The notes under the pieces are model-generated. The model was not told where the DNA came from. It did no database searches and was given only the letters and a program-made list of their open reading frames with translations. DNA of 64,000 nt from Gavia stellata (lineage: Eukaryota; Chordata; Aves; Gaviiformes; Gaviidae). The DNA is taken from assembly GCF_030936135.1 (NCBI RefSeq), contig NC_082604.1:3665001-3729000 (forward strand), read 5' to 3'. Shown piece after piece: positions 37,144 through 50,058 of the stretch (position 1 is its first letter; each line of letters begins with the position of its first letter). The position numbers and the translations under genes are program-made.

Positions 37144-37820
37144 ACCCCCTCCCCCGACAACAGCCCTCTCGCCACCCGCCGCCACGCTCCCCAGCACCCA
37201 CGCCGCCACCACCGCCAAACCCCGACGCACCCCTCAGCCACGGCCAACACCCACACCAACGCCTCCGCACACCCACACCCACACAACAGCCCTCCTGCCC
37301 CGACAACGGCCCTCTCCCCCGACCCCCGCCACGCTCCCACCACGCGCTACACCCGCCACCACCCACGGGGACGGCCCCGCGACACCCTGACGCACGCCCG
37401 GCACCCCACCACCACCCACTGCAACACCCGCACATACCCCCCGCTAACAACAGCCCTCCTGCCCCGAGCCCTCGCACCTAAACGCCACCACGCTCCCACC
37501 CCGCGCTGCAGCCCCACCGACCCACGGGGGCGGCGCCAGGGGCACCCTCACGCACACCTGCCCCACCACGACGACCCACTGCAACACCCGCACATACCCC
37601 CCGCTAACAACAGCCCTCCCGCCTCAACAACAGCCCTCTCGCCTACCCGCCGCCACGCTGCAGCCCACCTACGGGGCGGCGCAACATGCAACCCCGGCGC
37701 ACACCTGCCCCACCACCACCACCACCCCCCCACACCTGCCCTTCCCCGAGAGCCCAGCCGCTACACCCCAACACCAAAACGGGGGCCGCCCTGGCGGCTC
37801 GCGAGCCAATAGGGGGGCAA

Positions 37821-37940
37821 AAGCCTACAGCACCCGGTATTCCCAGGCGGTCTCCCATCCAAGTACTAACCGGGCCCGACCCTGCTTAGCTTCCGAGATC
37901 AGACGAGATCGGGCGTTCTCAGGGTGGTATGGCCGTAGGC
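37821..37940 (-). rRNA. 5S rRNA gene, copy 37
   Basis: Consensus gene; 797-bp unit. Confidence 0.97.
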
Positions 37941-38617
37941 ACCCCCTCCCCCGACAACAGCCCTCTCGCCACCCGCCGCCACGCTCCCCAGCACCCACGC
38001 CGCCACCACCGCCAAACCCCGACGCACCCCTCAGCCACGGCCAACACCCACACCAACGCCTCCGCACACCCACACCCACACAACAGCCCTCCTGCCCCGA
38101 CAACGGCCCTCTCCCCCGACCCCCGCCACGCTCCCACCACGCGCTACACCCGCCACCACCCACGGGGACGGCCCCGCGACACCCTGACGCACGCCCGGCA
38201 CCCCACCACCACCCACTGCAACACCCGCACATACCCCCCGCTAACAACAGCCCTCCTGCCCCGAGCCCTCGCACCTAAACGCCACCACGCTCCCACCACG
38301 CGCTGCAGCCACACCGACCCACGGGGGCGGCGCCAGGGGCACCCTGACGCACACCTGCCCCACCACGACGACCCACTGCAACACCCGCACATACCCCCCG
38401 CTAACAACAGCCCTCCCGCCTCAACAACAGCCCTCTCGCCTACCCGCCGCCACGCTGCAGCCCACCTACGGGGCGGCGCAACATGCAACCCCGGCGCACA
38501 CCTGCCCCACCACCACCACCACCCCCCCACACCTGCCCTTCCCCGAGAGCCCAGCCGCTACACCCCAACACCAAAACGGGGGCCGCCCTGGCGGCTCGCG
38601 AGCCAATAGGGGGGCAA

Positions 38618-38737
38618 AAGCCTACAGCACCCGGTATTCCCAGGCGGTCTCCCATCCAAGTACTAACCGGGCCCGACCCTGCTTAGCTTCCGAGATCAGA
38701 CGAGATCGGGCGTTCTCAGGGTGGTATGGCCGTAGGC
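38618..38737 (-). rRNA. 5S rRNA gene, copy 38
   Basis: Consensus gene; 794-bp unit, the first in the indel-rich segment. Confidence 0.96.
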
Positions 38738-39411
38738 ACCCCCTCCCCCGACAACAGCCCTCTCGCCACCCGCCGCCACGCTCCCCAGCACCCACGCCGT
38801 CACCACCGCCAAACCCCGACGCACCCCTCAGCCACGTCAATACCCACACCAACGCCTCCGCACACCCACACCCACACAACAGCCCTCCTGCCCCGACAAC
38901 GGCCCTCTCCCCCGACCCCCGCCACGCTCCCACCACGCGCTACACCCGCCACCACCCACGGGGACGGCCCCGCGACACCCTGACGCACGCCCGGCACCCC
39001 ACCACCACCCACTGCAACACCCGCACATACCCCCCGCTAACAACAGTCCTCCTGCCCGAGCCCTCGCACCTAAACGCTACCACGCTCCCACCCCGCGCTG
39101 CAGCCCCACCGACCCACGGGGGTGGCGCCGGGGGCACCCTCACGCACACCTGCCCCACCACGACGACCCACTGCAACACCCGCACATACCCCCCGCTAAC
39201 AACAGCCCTCCCGCCCCAACAACAGCCTCTCGCCCACCCGACGCCACGCTGCAGCCCACCTACGGGGCGGCGCAACATGCAACCCCGGCGCACACCTGCC
39301 CCACCACCACCACCACCCCCCCCACACCTGCCCTTCCCGAGAGCCCAGCCGCTACACCCCAACACCAAAACGGGGGCCGCCCTGGCGGCTCGCGAGCCAA
39401 TAGGGGGGCAA

Positions 39412-39531
39412 AAGCCTACAGCACCCGGTATTCCCAGGCGGTCTCCCATCCAAGTACTAACCGGGCCCGACCCTGCTTAGCTTCCGAGATCAGACGAGAT
39501 CGGGCGTTCTCAGGGTGGTATGGCCGTAGGC
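39412..39531 (-). rRNA. 5S rRNA gene, copy 39
   Basis: Consensus gene; 799-bp unit with several private single-base indels. Confidence 0.96.
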
Positions 39532-40210
39532 ACCCCCTCCCCCGACAACAGCCCTCTCGCCACCCGCCGCCACGCTCCCAGCACCCACGCCGCCACCACC
39601 GCCAAACCCCGACGCACCCCTCAGCCACGGCCAACACCCACACCAACGCCTCCGCACACCCACACCCACACAACAGCCCTCCTGCCCCGACAACGGCCCT
39701 CTCCCCCGACCCCCGCCACGCTCCCACCACGCGCTACACCCGCCACCGACCCACGGGGACGGCCCCGCGACACCCTGACGCACGCCCGGCCCCCACCACC
39801 ACCCACTGCAACACCCGCACATACCCCCCGCTAACAACAGCCCTCCTGCCCCGACCTCGCACCTAAACGCCACCACGCTCCACCCGCGCTGCAGCCCCAC
39901 CGACCCACGGGGGCGGCGCCAGGGGCACCCTCACGCACACCTGCCCCACCACGACGACCCACTGCAACACCCGCACAACCGCACATACCCCCCGCTAACA
40001 ACAGCCCTCCCGCCTCAACAACAGCCCTCTCGCCTACCCGCCGCCACGCTGCAGCCCACCTACGGGGCGGCGCAACATGCAACCCCGGCGCACACCTGCC
40101 CCACCACCACCACCACCCCCCCACACCTGCCCTTCCCCGAGAGCCAGCCGCTACACCCCAACACCAAAACGGGGGCCGCCCTGGCGGCTCGCGAGCCAAT
40201 AGGGGGGCAA

Positions 40211-40330
40211 AAGCCTACAGCACCCGGTATTCCCAGGCGGTCTCCCATCCAAGTACTAACCGGGCCCGACCCTGCTTAGCTTCCGAGATCAGACGAGATC
40301 GGGCGTTCTCAGGGTGGTATGGCCGTAGGC
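40211..40330 (-). rRNA. 5S rRNA gene, copy 40
   Basis: Consensus gene; 798-bp unit in the indel-rich segment. Confidence 0.96.
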
Positions 40331-41008
40331 ACCCCCTCCCCCGACAACAGCCCTCTCGCCACCCGCCGCCACGCTCCCCAGCACCCACGCCGCCACCACC
40401 GCCAAACCCCGACGCACCCCTCAGCCACGGCCAACACCCACACCAACGCCTCCGCACACCCACACCCACACAACAGCCCTCCTGCCCCGACAACGGCCCT
40501 CTCCCCCGACCCCCGCCACGCTCCCACCACGCGCTACACCCGCCACCGACCCACGGGGACGGCCCCGCGACACCCTGACGCACGCCCGGCACCCCACCAC
40601 CACCCACTGCAACACCCGCACATACCCCCCGCTAACAACACCCCTCCTGCCCCGAGCCCTCGCACCTAAACGCCACCACGCTCCCACCCCGCGCTGCAGC
40701 CACACCGACCCACGGGGGCGGCGCCGGGGCACCCTGACGCACACCTGCCCCACCACGACGACCCACTGCAACACCCGCACATACCCCCCGCTAACAACAG
40801 CCCTCCCGCCCCAACAACAGCCCTCTCGCCCACCCCGACGCCACGCTGCAGCCCACCTACGGGGCGGCGCAACATGCAACCCCGGCGCACACCTGCCCCA
40901 CCACCACCACCACCCCCCCCACACCTGCCCTTCCCCGAGAGCCCAGCCGCTACACCCCAACACCAAAACGGGGCCGCCCTGGCGGCTCGCGAGCCAATAG
41001 GGGGGCAA

Positions 41009-41128
41009 AAGCCTACAGCACCCGGTATTCCCAGGCGGTCTCCCATCCAAGTACTAACCGGGCCCGACCCTGCTTAGCTTCCGAGATCAGACGAGATCGG
41101 GCGTTCTCAGGGTGGTATGGCCGTAGGC
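41009..41128 (-). rRNA. 5S rRNA gene, copy 41
   Basis: Consensus gene; 797-bp unit. Confidence 0.97.
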
Positions 41129-41805
41129 ACCCCCTCCCCCGACAACAGCCCTCTCGCCACCCGCCGCCACGCTCCCCAGCACCCACGCCGCCACCACCGC
41201 CAAACCCCGACGCACCCCTCAGCCACGGCCAACACCCACACCAACGCCTCCGCACACCCACACCCACACAACAGCCCTCCTGCCCCGACAACGGCCCTCT
41301 CCCCCGACCCCCGCCACGCTCCCACCACGCGCTACACCCGCCACCACCCACGGGGACGGCCCCGCGACACCCTGACGCACGCCCGGCACCCCACCACCAC
41401 CCACTGCAACACCCGCACATACCCCCCGCTAACAACAGCCCTCCTGCCCCGAGCCCTCGCACCTAAACGCCACCACGCTCCCACCCCGCGCTGCAGCCCC
41501 ACCGACCCACGGGGGCGGCGCCAGGGGCACCCTCACGCACACCTGCCCCACCACGACGACCCACTGCAACACCCGCACATACCCCCCGCTAACAACAGCC
41601 CTCCCGCCTCAACAACAGCCCTCTCGCCTACCCGCCGCCACGCTGCAGCCCACCTACGGGGCGGCGCAACATGCAACCCCGGCGCACACCTGCCCCACCA
41701 CCACCACCACCCCCCCACACCTGCCCTTCCCCGAGAGCCCAGCCGCTACACCCCAACACCAAAACGGGGGCCGCCCTGGCGGCTCGCGAGCCAATAGGGG
41801 GGCAA

Positions 41806-41925
41806 AAGCCTACAGCACCCGGTATTCCCAGGCGGTCTCCCATCCAAGTACTAACCGGGCCCGACCCTGCTTAGCTTCCGAGATCAGACGAGATCGGGCG
41901 TTCTCAGGGTGGTATGGCCGTAGGC
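41806..41925 (-). rRNA. 5S rRNA gene, copy 42
   Basis: Consensus gene; 801-bp unit, counterpart of the copy-26 unit with extra bases in homopolymers. Confidence 0.96.
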
Positions 41926-42606
41926 ACCCCCTCCCCCGACAACAGCCCTCTCGCCACCCGCCGCCACGCTCCCCAGCACCCACGCCGCCACCACCGCCAA
42001 ACCCCGACGCACCCCTCAGCCACGGCCAACACCCACACCAACGCCTCCGCACACCCACACCCACACAACAGCCCTCCTGCCCCGACAACGGCCCTCTCCC
42101 CCGACCCCCGCCACGCTCCCACCACGCGCTACACCCGCCACCACCCACGGGGACGGCCCCGCGACACCCTGACGCACGCCCGGCACCCCACCACCACCCA
42201 CTGCAACACCCGCACATACCCCCCCGCTAACAACAGCCCTCCTGCCCCGAGCCCTCGCACCTAAACGCCACCACGCTCCCACCACGCGCTGCAGCCACAC
42301 CGACCCATGGGGGCGGCGCCAGGGGCACCCTGACGCACACCTGCCCCACCACGACGACCCACTGCAACACCCGCACATACCCCCCCGCTAACAAACAGCC
42401 CTCCCGCCTCAACAACAGCCCTCTCGCCTACCCGCCGCCACGCTGCAGCCCACCTACGGGGCGGCGCAACATGCAACCCCGGCGCACACCTGCCCCACCA
42501 CCACCACCACCCCCCCCACACCTGCCCTTCCCCGAGAGCCCAGCCGCTACACCCCAACACCAAAACGGGGGCCGCCCTGGCGGCTCGCGAGCCAATAGGG
42601 GGGCAA

Positions 42607-42726
42607 AAGCCTACAGCACCCGGTATTCCCAGGCGGTCTCCCATCCAAGTACTAACCGGGCCCGACCCTGCTTAGCTTCCGAGATCAGACGAGATCGGGC
42701 GTTCTCAGGGTGGTATGGCCGTAGGC
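42607..42726 (-). rRNA. 5S rRNA gene, copy 43
   Basis: Consensus gene; 640-bp short unit, counterpart of the copy-27 unit with extra C and one lost G. Confidence 0.96.
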
Positions 42727-43246
42727 ACCCCCTCCCCCGACAACAGCCCTCTCGCCACCCGCCGCCACGCTCCCCAGCACCCCACGCCGCCCACCACTGC
42801 CAAACCCCGACGCACCCCTCAGCCACGTCCAACACCCACACCAACGCCTCCGCACACCCACACCCACACAACAGCCCTCCTGCCCCGACAACGGCCCTCT
42901 CCCCCGACCCCCGCCACGCTCCCCACCACGCGCTACACCCGCCACCACCCACGGGGACGGCCCCGCGACACCCTGACGCACGCCCGGCACCCCACCACCA
43001 CCCACTGCAACACCTGCACATACCCCCCGCTAACAACAGCCCTCCCGCCCCAACAACAGCCCTCTTGCCCACCCGACGCCACGCTGCAGCCCACCTACGG
43101 GCGGCGCAACATGCAACCCCGGCGCACACCTGCCCCACCACCACCACCACCCCCCCCACACCTGCCCTTCCCCGAGAGCCCAGCCGCTACACCCCAACAC
43201 CAAAACGGGGGCCGCCCTGGCGGCTCGCGAGCCAATAGGGGGGCAA

Positions 43247-43366
43247 AAGCCTACAGCACCCGGTATTCCCAGGCGGTCTCCCATCCAAGTACTAACCGGG
43301 CCCGACCCTGCTTAGCTTCCGAGATCAGACGAGATCGGGCGTTCTCAGGGTGGTATGGCCGTAGGC
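43247..43366 (-). rRNA. 5S rRNA gene, copy 44
   Basis: Consensus gene; 799-bp unit; the indel cluster ends here. Confidence 0.96.
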
Positions 43367-44045
43367 ACCCCCTCCCCCGACAACAGCCCTCTCGCCACCC
43401 CGCCGCCACGCTCCCCCAGCACCCACGCCGCCACCACCGCCAAACCCCGACGCACCCCTCAGCCACGGCCAACACCCACACCAACGCCTCCGCACACCCA
43501 CACCCACACAACAGCCCTCCTGCCCCGACAACGGCCCTCTCCCCCGACCCCCGCCACGCTCCCACCACGCGCTACACCCGCCACCACCCACGGGGACGGC
43601 CCCGCGACACCCTGACGCACGCCCGGCACCCCACCACCACCCACTGCAACACCCGCACATACCCCCCGCTAACAACAGCCCTCCTGCCCCGAGCCCTCGC
43701 ACCTAAACGCCACCACGCTCCCACCCCGCGCTGCAGCCCCACCGACCCACGGGGGCGGCGCCAGGGGCACCCTGACGCACACCTGCCCCACCACGACGAC
43801 CCACTGCAACACCCGCACATACCCCCCGCTAACAACAGCCCTCCCGCCTCAACAACAGCCCTCTCGCCTACCCGCCGCCACGCTGCAGCCCACCTACGGG
43901 GCGGCGCAACATGCAACCCCGGCGCACACCTGCCCCACCACCACCACCACCCCCCCACACCTGCCCTTCCCCGAGAGCCCAGCCGCTACACCCCAACACC
44001 AAAACGGGGGCCGCCCTGGCGGCTCGCGAGCCAATAGGGGGGCAA

Positions 44046-44165
44046 AAGCCTACAGCACCCGGTATTCCCAGGCGGTCTCCCATCCAAGTACTAACCGGGC
44101 CCGACCCTGCTTAGCTTCCGAGATCAGACGAGATCGGGCGTTCTCAGGGTGGTATGGCTGTAGGC
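44046..44165 (-). rRNA. 5S rRNA gene, copy 45 (G7A variant)
   Basis: The plus strand reads GGCTGTAGGC instead of GGCCGTAGGC, giving G-to-A at RNA position 7, in terminal helix I. Its duplication partner (copy 29) is consensus. 797-bp unit. Confidence 0.95.
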
Positions 44166-44842
44166 ACCCCCTCCCCCGACAACAGCCCTCTTGCCACCCG
44201 CCGCCACGCTCCCCAGCACCCACGCCGCCACCACCGCCAAACCCCGACGCACCCCTCAGCCACGGCCAACACCCACACCAACGCCTCCGCACACCCACAC
44301 CCACACAACAGCCCTCCTGCCCCGACAACGGCCCTCTCCCCCGACCCCCGCCACGCTCCCACCACGCGCTACACCCGCCACCACCCACGGGGACGGCCCC
44401 GCGACACCCTGACGCACGCCCGGCACCCCACCACCACCCACTGCAACACCCGCACATACCCCCCGCTAACAACAGCCCTCCTGCCCCGAGCCCTCGCACC
44501 TAAACGCCACCACGCTCCCACCACGCGCTGCAGCCACACCGACCCACGGGGGCGGCGCCAGGGGCACCCTGACGCACACCTGCCCCACCACGACGACCCA
44601 CTGCAACACCCGCACATACCCCCCGCTAACAACAGCCCTCCCGCCTCAACAACAGCCCTCTCGCCTACCCGCCGCCACGCTGCAGCCCACCTACGGGGCG
44701 GCGCAACATGCAACCCCGGCGCACACCTGCCCCACCACCACCACCACCCCCCCACACCTGCCCTTCCCCGAGAGCCCAGCCGCTACACCCCAACACCAAA
44801 ACGGGGGCCGCCCTGGCGGCTCGCGAGCCAATAGGGGGGCAA

Positions 44843-44962
44843 AAGCCTACAGCACCCGGTATTCCCAGGCGGTCTCCCATCCAAGTACTAACCGGGCCCG
44901 ACCCTGCTTAGCTTCCGAGATCAGACGAGATCGGGCGTTCTCAGGGTGGTATGGCCGTAGGC
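44843..44962 (-). rRNA. 5S rRNA gene, copy 46
   Basis: Consensus gene; the 794-bp spacing to copy 47 is a 797-bp unit less the 3-nt deletion in that gene. Confidence 0.97.
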
Positions 44963-45639
44963 ACCCCCTCCCCCGACAACAGCCCTCTCGCCACCCGCCG
45001 CCACGCTCCCCAGCACCCACGCCGCCACCACCGCCAAACCCCGACGCACCCCTCAGCCACGTCCAATACCCACACCAACGCCTCCGCACACCCACACCCA
45101 CACAACAGCCCTCCTGCCCCGACAACGGCCCTCTCCCCCGACCCCCGCCACGCTCCCACCACGCGCTACACCTGCCACCACCCACGGGGACGGCCCCGCG
45201 ACACCCTGACGCACGCCCGGCACCCCACCACCACCCACTGCAACACCCGCACATACCCCCCGCTAACAACACCCCTCCTGCCCCGAGCCCTCGCACCTAA
45301 ACGCCACCACGCTCCCACCCCGCGCTGCAGCCACACCGACCCACGGGGGCGGCGCCAGGGGCACCCTCACGCACACCTGCCCCACCACGACGACCCACTG
45401 CAACACCCGCACATACCCCCCGCTAACAACAGCCCTCCCGCCTCAACAACAGCCCTCTCGCCTACCCGCCGCCACGCTGCAGCCCACCTACGGGGCGGCG
45501 CAACATGCAACCCCGGCGCACACCTGCCCCACCACCACCACCACCCCCCCACACCTGCCCTTCCCCGAGAGCCCAGCCGCTACACCCCAACACCAAAACG
45601 GGGGCCGCCCTGGCGGCTCGCGAGCCAATAGGGGGGCAA

Positions 45640-45756
45640 AAGCCTACAGCACCCGGTATTCCCAGGCGGTCTCCCATCCAAGTACTAGGGCCCGACCCTG
45701 CTTAGCTTCCGAGATCAGACGAGATCGGGCGTTCTCAGGGTGGTATGGCCGTAGGC
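45640..45756 (-). rRNA. 5S rRNA gene, copy 47 (3-nt deletion, possibly inactive)
   Basis: Three bases are missing (plus strand reads CTAGGGCCC where others read CTAACCGGGCCC), removing RNA positions about 70-72 of the intermediate element. The spacing from box A to box C shortens by three bases, so TFIIIA binding may be impaired. 637-bp unit on the promoter side. Confidence 0.93.
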
Positions 45757-46273
45757 ACCCCCTCCCCCGACAACAGCCCTCTCGCCACCCGCCGCCACGC
45801 TCCCCAGCACCCACGCCGCCACCACCGCCAAACCCCGACGCACCCCTCAGCCACGTCCAATACCCACACCAACGCCTCCGCACACCCACACCCACACAAC
45901 AGCCCTCCTGCCCCGACAACGGCCCTCTCCCCCGACCCCCGCCACGCTCCCACCACGCGCTACACCTGCCACCACCCACGGGGACGGCCCCGCGACACCC
46001 TGACGCACGCCCGGCACCCCACCACCACCCACTGCAACACCCGCACATACCCCCCGCTAACAACAGCCCTCCCGCCCCAACAACAGCCCTCTCGCCCACC
46101 CGACGCCACGCTGCAGCCCACCTACGGGGCGGCGCAACATGCAACCCCGGCGCACACCTGCCCCACCACCACCACCACCCCCCCACACCTGCCCTTCCCC
46201 GAGAGCCCAGCCGCTACACCCCAACACCAAAACGGGGGCCGCCCTGGCGGCTCGCGAGCCAATAGGGGGGCAA

Positions 46274-46393
46274 AAGCCTACAGCACCCGGTATTCCCAGG
46301 CGGTCTCCCATCCAAGTACTAACCGGGCCCGACCCTGCTTAGCTTCCGAGATCAGACGAGATCGGGCGTTCTCAGGGTGGTATGGCCGTAGGC
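46274..46393 (-). rRNA. 5S rRNA gene, copy 48
   Basis: Consensus gene; 797-bp unit in a second alternating short/long stretch. Confidence 0.97.
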
Positions 46394-47070
46394 ACCCCCT
46401 CCCCCGACAACAGCCCTCTCGCCACCCGCCGCCACGCTCCCCAGCACCCACGCCGCCACCACCGCCAAACCCCGACGCACCCCTCAGCCACGGCCAACAC
46501 CCACACCAACGCCTCCGCACACCCACACCCACACAACAGCCCTCCTGCCCCGACAACGGCCCTCTCCCCCGACCCCCGCCACGCTCCCACCACGCGCTAC
46601 ACCCGCCACCACCCACGGGGACGGCCCCGCGACACCCTGACGCACGCCCGGCACCCCACCACCACCCACTGCAACACCCGCACATACCCCCCGCTAACAA
46701 CAGCCCTCCTGCCCCGAGCCCTCGCACCTAAACGCCACCACGCTCCCACCCCGCGCTGCAGCCCCACCGACCCACGGGGGCGGCGCCAGGGGCACCCTCA
46801 CGCACACCTGCCCCACCACGACGACCCACTGCAACACCCGCACATACCCCCCGCTAACAACAGCCCTCCCGCCTCAACAACAGCCCTCTCGCCTACCCGC
46901 CGCCACGCTGCAGCCCACCTACGGGGCGGCGCAACATGCAACCCCGGCGCACACCTGCCCCACCACCACCACCACCCCCCCACACCTGCCCTTCCCCGAG
47001 AGCCCAGCCGCTACACCCCAACACCAAAACGGGGGCCGCCCTGGCGGCTCGCGAGCCAATAGGGGGGCAA

Positions 47071-47190
47071 AAGCCTACAGCACCCGGTATTCCCAGGCGG
47101 TCTCCCATCCAAGTACTAACCGGGCCCGACCCTGCTTAGCTTCCGAGATCAGACGAGATCGGGCGTTCTCAGGGTGGTATGGCCGTAGGC
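47071..47190 (-). rRNA. 5S rRNA gene, copy 49
   Basis: Consensus gene; 637-bp short unit. Confidence 0.97.
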
Positions 47191-47707
47191 ACCCCCTCCC
47201 CCGACAACAGCCCTCTCGCCACCCGCCGCCACGCTCCCCAGCACCCACGCCGCCACCACCGCCAAACCCCGACGCACCCCTCAGCCACGTCCAACACCCA
47301 CACCAACGCCTCCGCACACCCACACCCACACAACAGCCCTCCTGCCCCGACAACGGCCCTCTCCCCCGACCCCCGCCACGCTCCCACCACGCGCTACACC
47401 TGCCACCACCCACGGGGACGGCCCCGCGACACCCTGACGCACGCCCGGCACCCCACCACCACCCACTGCAACACCCGCACATACCCCCCGCTAACAACAG
47501 CCCTCCCGCCCCAACAACAGCCCTCTCGCCCACCCGACGCCACGCTGCAGCCCACCTACGGGGCGGCGCAACATGCAACCCCGGCGCACACCTGCCCCAC
47601 CACCACCACCACCCCCCCACACCTGCCCTTCCCCGAGAGCCCAGCCGCTACACCCCAACACCAAAACGGGGGCCGCCCTGGCGGCTCGCGAGCCAATAGG
47701 GGGGCAA

Positions 47708-47827
47708 AAGCCTACAGCACCCGGTATTCCCAGGCGGTCTCCCATCCAAGTACTAACCGGGCCCGACCCTGCTTAGCTTCCGAGATCAGACGAGATCGGG
47801 CGTTCTCAGGGTGGTATGGCCGTAGGC
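47708..47827 (-). rRNA. 5S rRNA gene, copy 50
   Basis: Consensus gene; 797-bp unit. Confidence 0.97.
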
Positions 47828-48504
47828 ACCCCCTCCCCCGACAACAGCCCTCTCGCCACCCGCCGCCACGCTCCCCAGCACCCACGCCGCCACCACCGCC
47901 AAACCCCGACGCACCCCTCAGCCACGGCCAACACCCACACCAACGCCTCCGCACACCCACACCCACACAACAGCCCTCCTGCCCCGACAACGGCCCTCTC
48001 CCCCGACCCCCGCCACGCTCCCACCACGCGCTACACCCGCCACCACCCACGGGGACGGCCCCGCGACACCCTGACGCACGCCCGGCACCCCACCACCACC
48101 CACTGCAACACCCGCACATACCCCCCGCTAACAACAGCCCTCCTGCCCCGAGCCCTCGCACCTAAACGCCACCACGCTCCCACCCCGCGCTGCAGCCCCA
48201 CCGACCCACGGGGGCGGCGCCAGGGGCACCCTCACGCACACCTGCCCCACCACGACGACCCACTGCAACACCCGCACATACCCCCCGCTAACAACAGCCC
48301 TCCCGCCTCAACAACAGCCCTCTCGCCTACCCGCCGCCACGCTGCAGCCCACCTACGGGGCGGCGCAACATGCAACCCCGGCGCACACCTGCCCCACCAC
48401 CACCACCACCCCCCCACACCTGCCCTTCCCCGAGAGCCCAGCCGCTACACCCCAACACCAAAACGGGGGCCGCCCTGGCGGCTCGCGAGCCAATAGGGGG
48501 GCAA

Positions 48505-48624
48505 AAGCCTACAGCACCCGGTATTCCCAGGCGGTCTCCCATCCAAGTACTAACCGGGCCCGACCCTGCTTAGCTTCCGAGATCAGACGAGATCGGGCGT
48601 TCTCAGGGTGGTATGGCCGTAGGC
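48505..48624 (-). rRNA. 5S rRNA gene, copy 51
   Basis: Consensus gene; 637-bp short unit with CACGGCCAA, as at its partner copy 35. Confidence 0.97.
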
Positions 48625-49141
48625 ACCCCCTCCCCCGACAACAGCCCTCTCGCCACCCGCCGCCACGCTCCCCAGCACCCACGCCGCCACCACCGCCAAA
48701 CCCCGACGCACCCCTCAGCCACGGCCAACACCCACACCAACGCCTCCGCACACCCACACCCACACAACAGCCCTCCTGCCCCGACAACGGCCCTCTCCCC
48801 CGACCCCCGCCACGCTCCCACCACGCGCTACACCCGCCACCACCCACGGGGACGGCCCCGCGACACCCTGACGCACGCCCGGCACCCCACCACCACCCAC
48901 TGCAACACCCGCACATACCCCCCGCTAACAACAGCCCTCCCGCCCCAACAACAGCCCTCTCGCCCACCCGACGCCACGCTGCAGCCCACCTACGGGGCGG
49001 CGCAACATGCAACCCCGGCGCACACCTGCCCCACCACCACCACCACCCCCCCACACCTGCCCTTCCCCGAGAGCCCAGCCGCTACACCCCAACACCAAAA
49101 CGGGGGCCGCCCTGGCGGCTCGCGAGCCAATAGGGGGGCAA

Positions 49142-49261
49142 AAGCCTACAGCACCCGGTATTCCCAGGCGGTCTCCCATCCAAGTACTAACCGGGCCCGA
49201 CCCTGCTTAGCTTCCGAGATCAGACGAGATCGGGCGTTCTCAGGGTGGTATGGCCGTAGGC
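49142..49261 (-). rRNA. 5S rRNA gene, copy 52
   Basis: Consensus gene; 797-bp unit. Confidence 0.97.
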
Positions 49262-49938
49262 ACCCCCTCCCCCGACAACAGCCCTCTCGCCACCCGCCGC
49301 CACGCTCCCCAGCACCCACGCCGCCACCACCGCCAAACCCCGACGCACCCCTCAGCCACGGCCAACACCCACACCAACGCCTCCGCACACCCACACCCAC
49401 ACAACAGCCCTCCTGCCCCGACAACGGCCCTCTCCCCCGACCCCCGCCACGCTCCCACCACGCGCTACACCCGCCACCACCCACGGGGACGGCCCCGCGA
49501 CACCCTGACGCACGCCCGGCACCCCACCACCACCCACTGCAACACCCGCACATACCCCCCGCTAACAACAGCCCTCCTGCCCCGAGCCCTCGCACCTAAA
49601 CGCCACCACGCTCCCACCCCGCGCTGCAGCCCCACCGACCCACGGGGGCGGCGCCAGGGGCACCCTCACGCACACCTGCCCCACCACGACGACCCACTGC
49701 AACACCCGCACATACCCCCCGCTAACAACAGCCCTCCCGCCTCAACAACAGCCCTCTCGCCTACCCGCCGCCACGCTGCAGCCCACCTACGGGGCGGCGC
49801 AACATGCAACCCCGGCGCACACCTGCCCCACCACCACCACCACCCCCCCACACCTGCCCTTCCCCGAGAGCCCAGCCGCTACACCCCAACACCAAAACGG
49901 GGGCCGCCCTGGCGGCTCGCGAGCCAATAGGGGGGCAA

Positions 49939-50058
49939 AAGCCTACAGCACCCGGTATTCCCAGGCGGTCTCCCATCCAAGTACTAACCGGGCCCGACCC
50001 TGCTTAGCTTCCGAGATCAGACGAGATCGGGCGTTCTCAGGGTGGTATGGCCGTAGGC
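49939..50058 (-). rRNA. 5S rRNA gene, copy 53
   Basis: Consensus gene; 797-bp unit, last clear partner of the 12.1-kb duplication (with copy 37). Confidence 0.97.
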
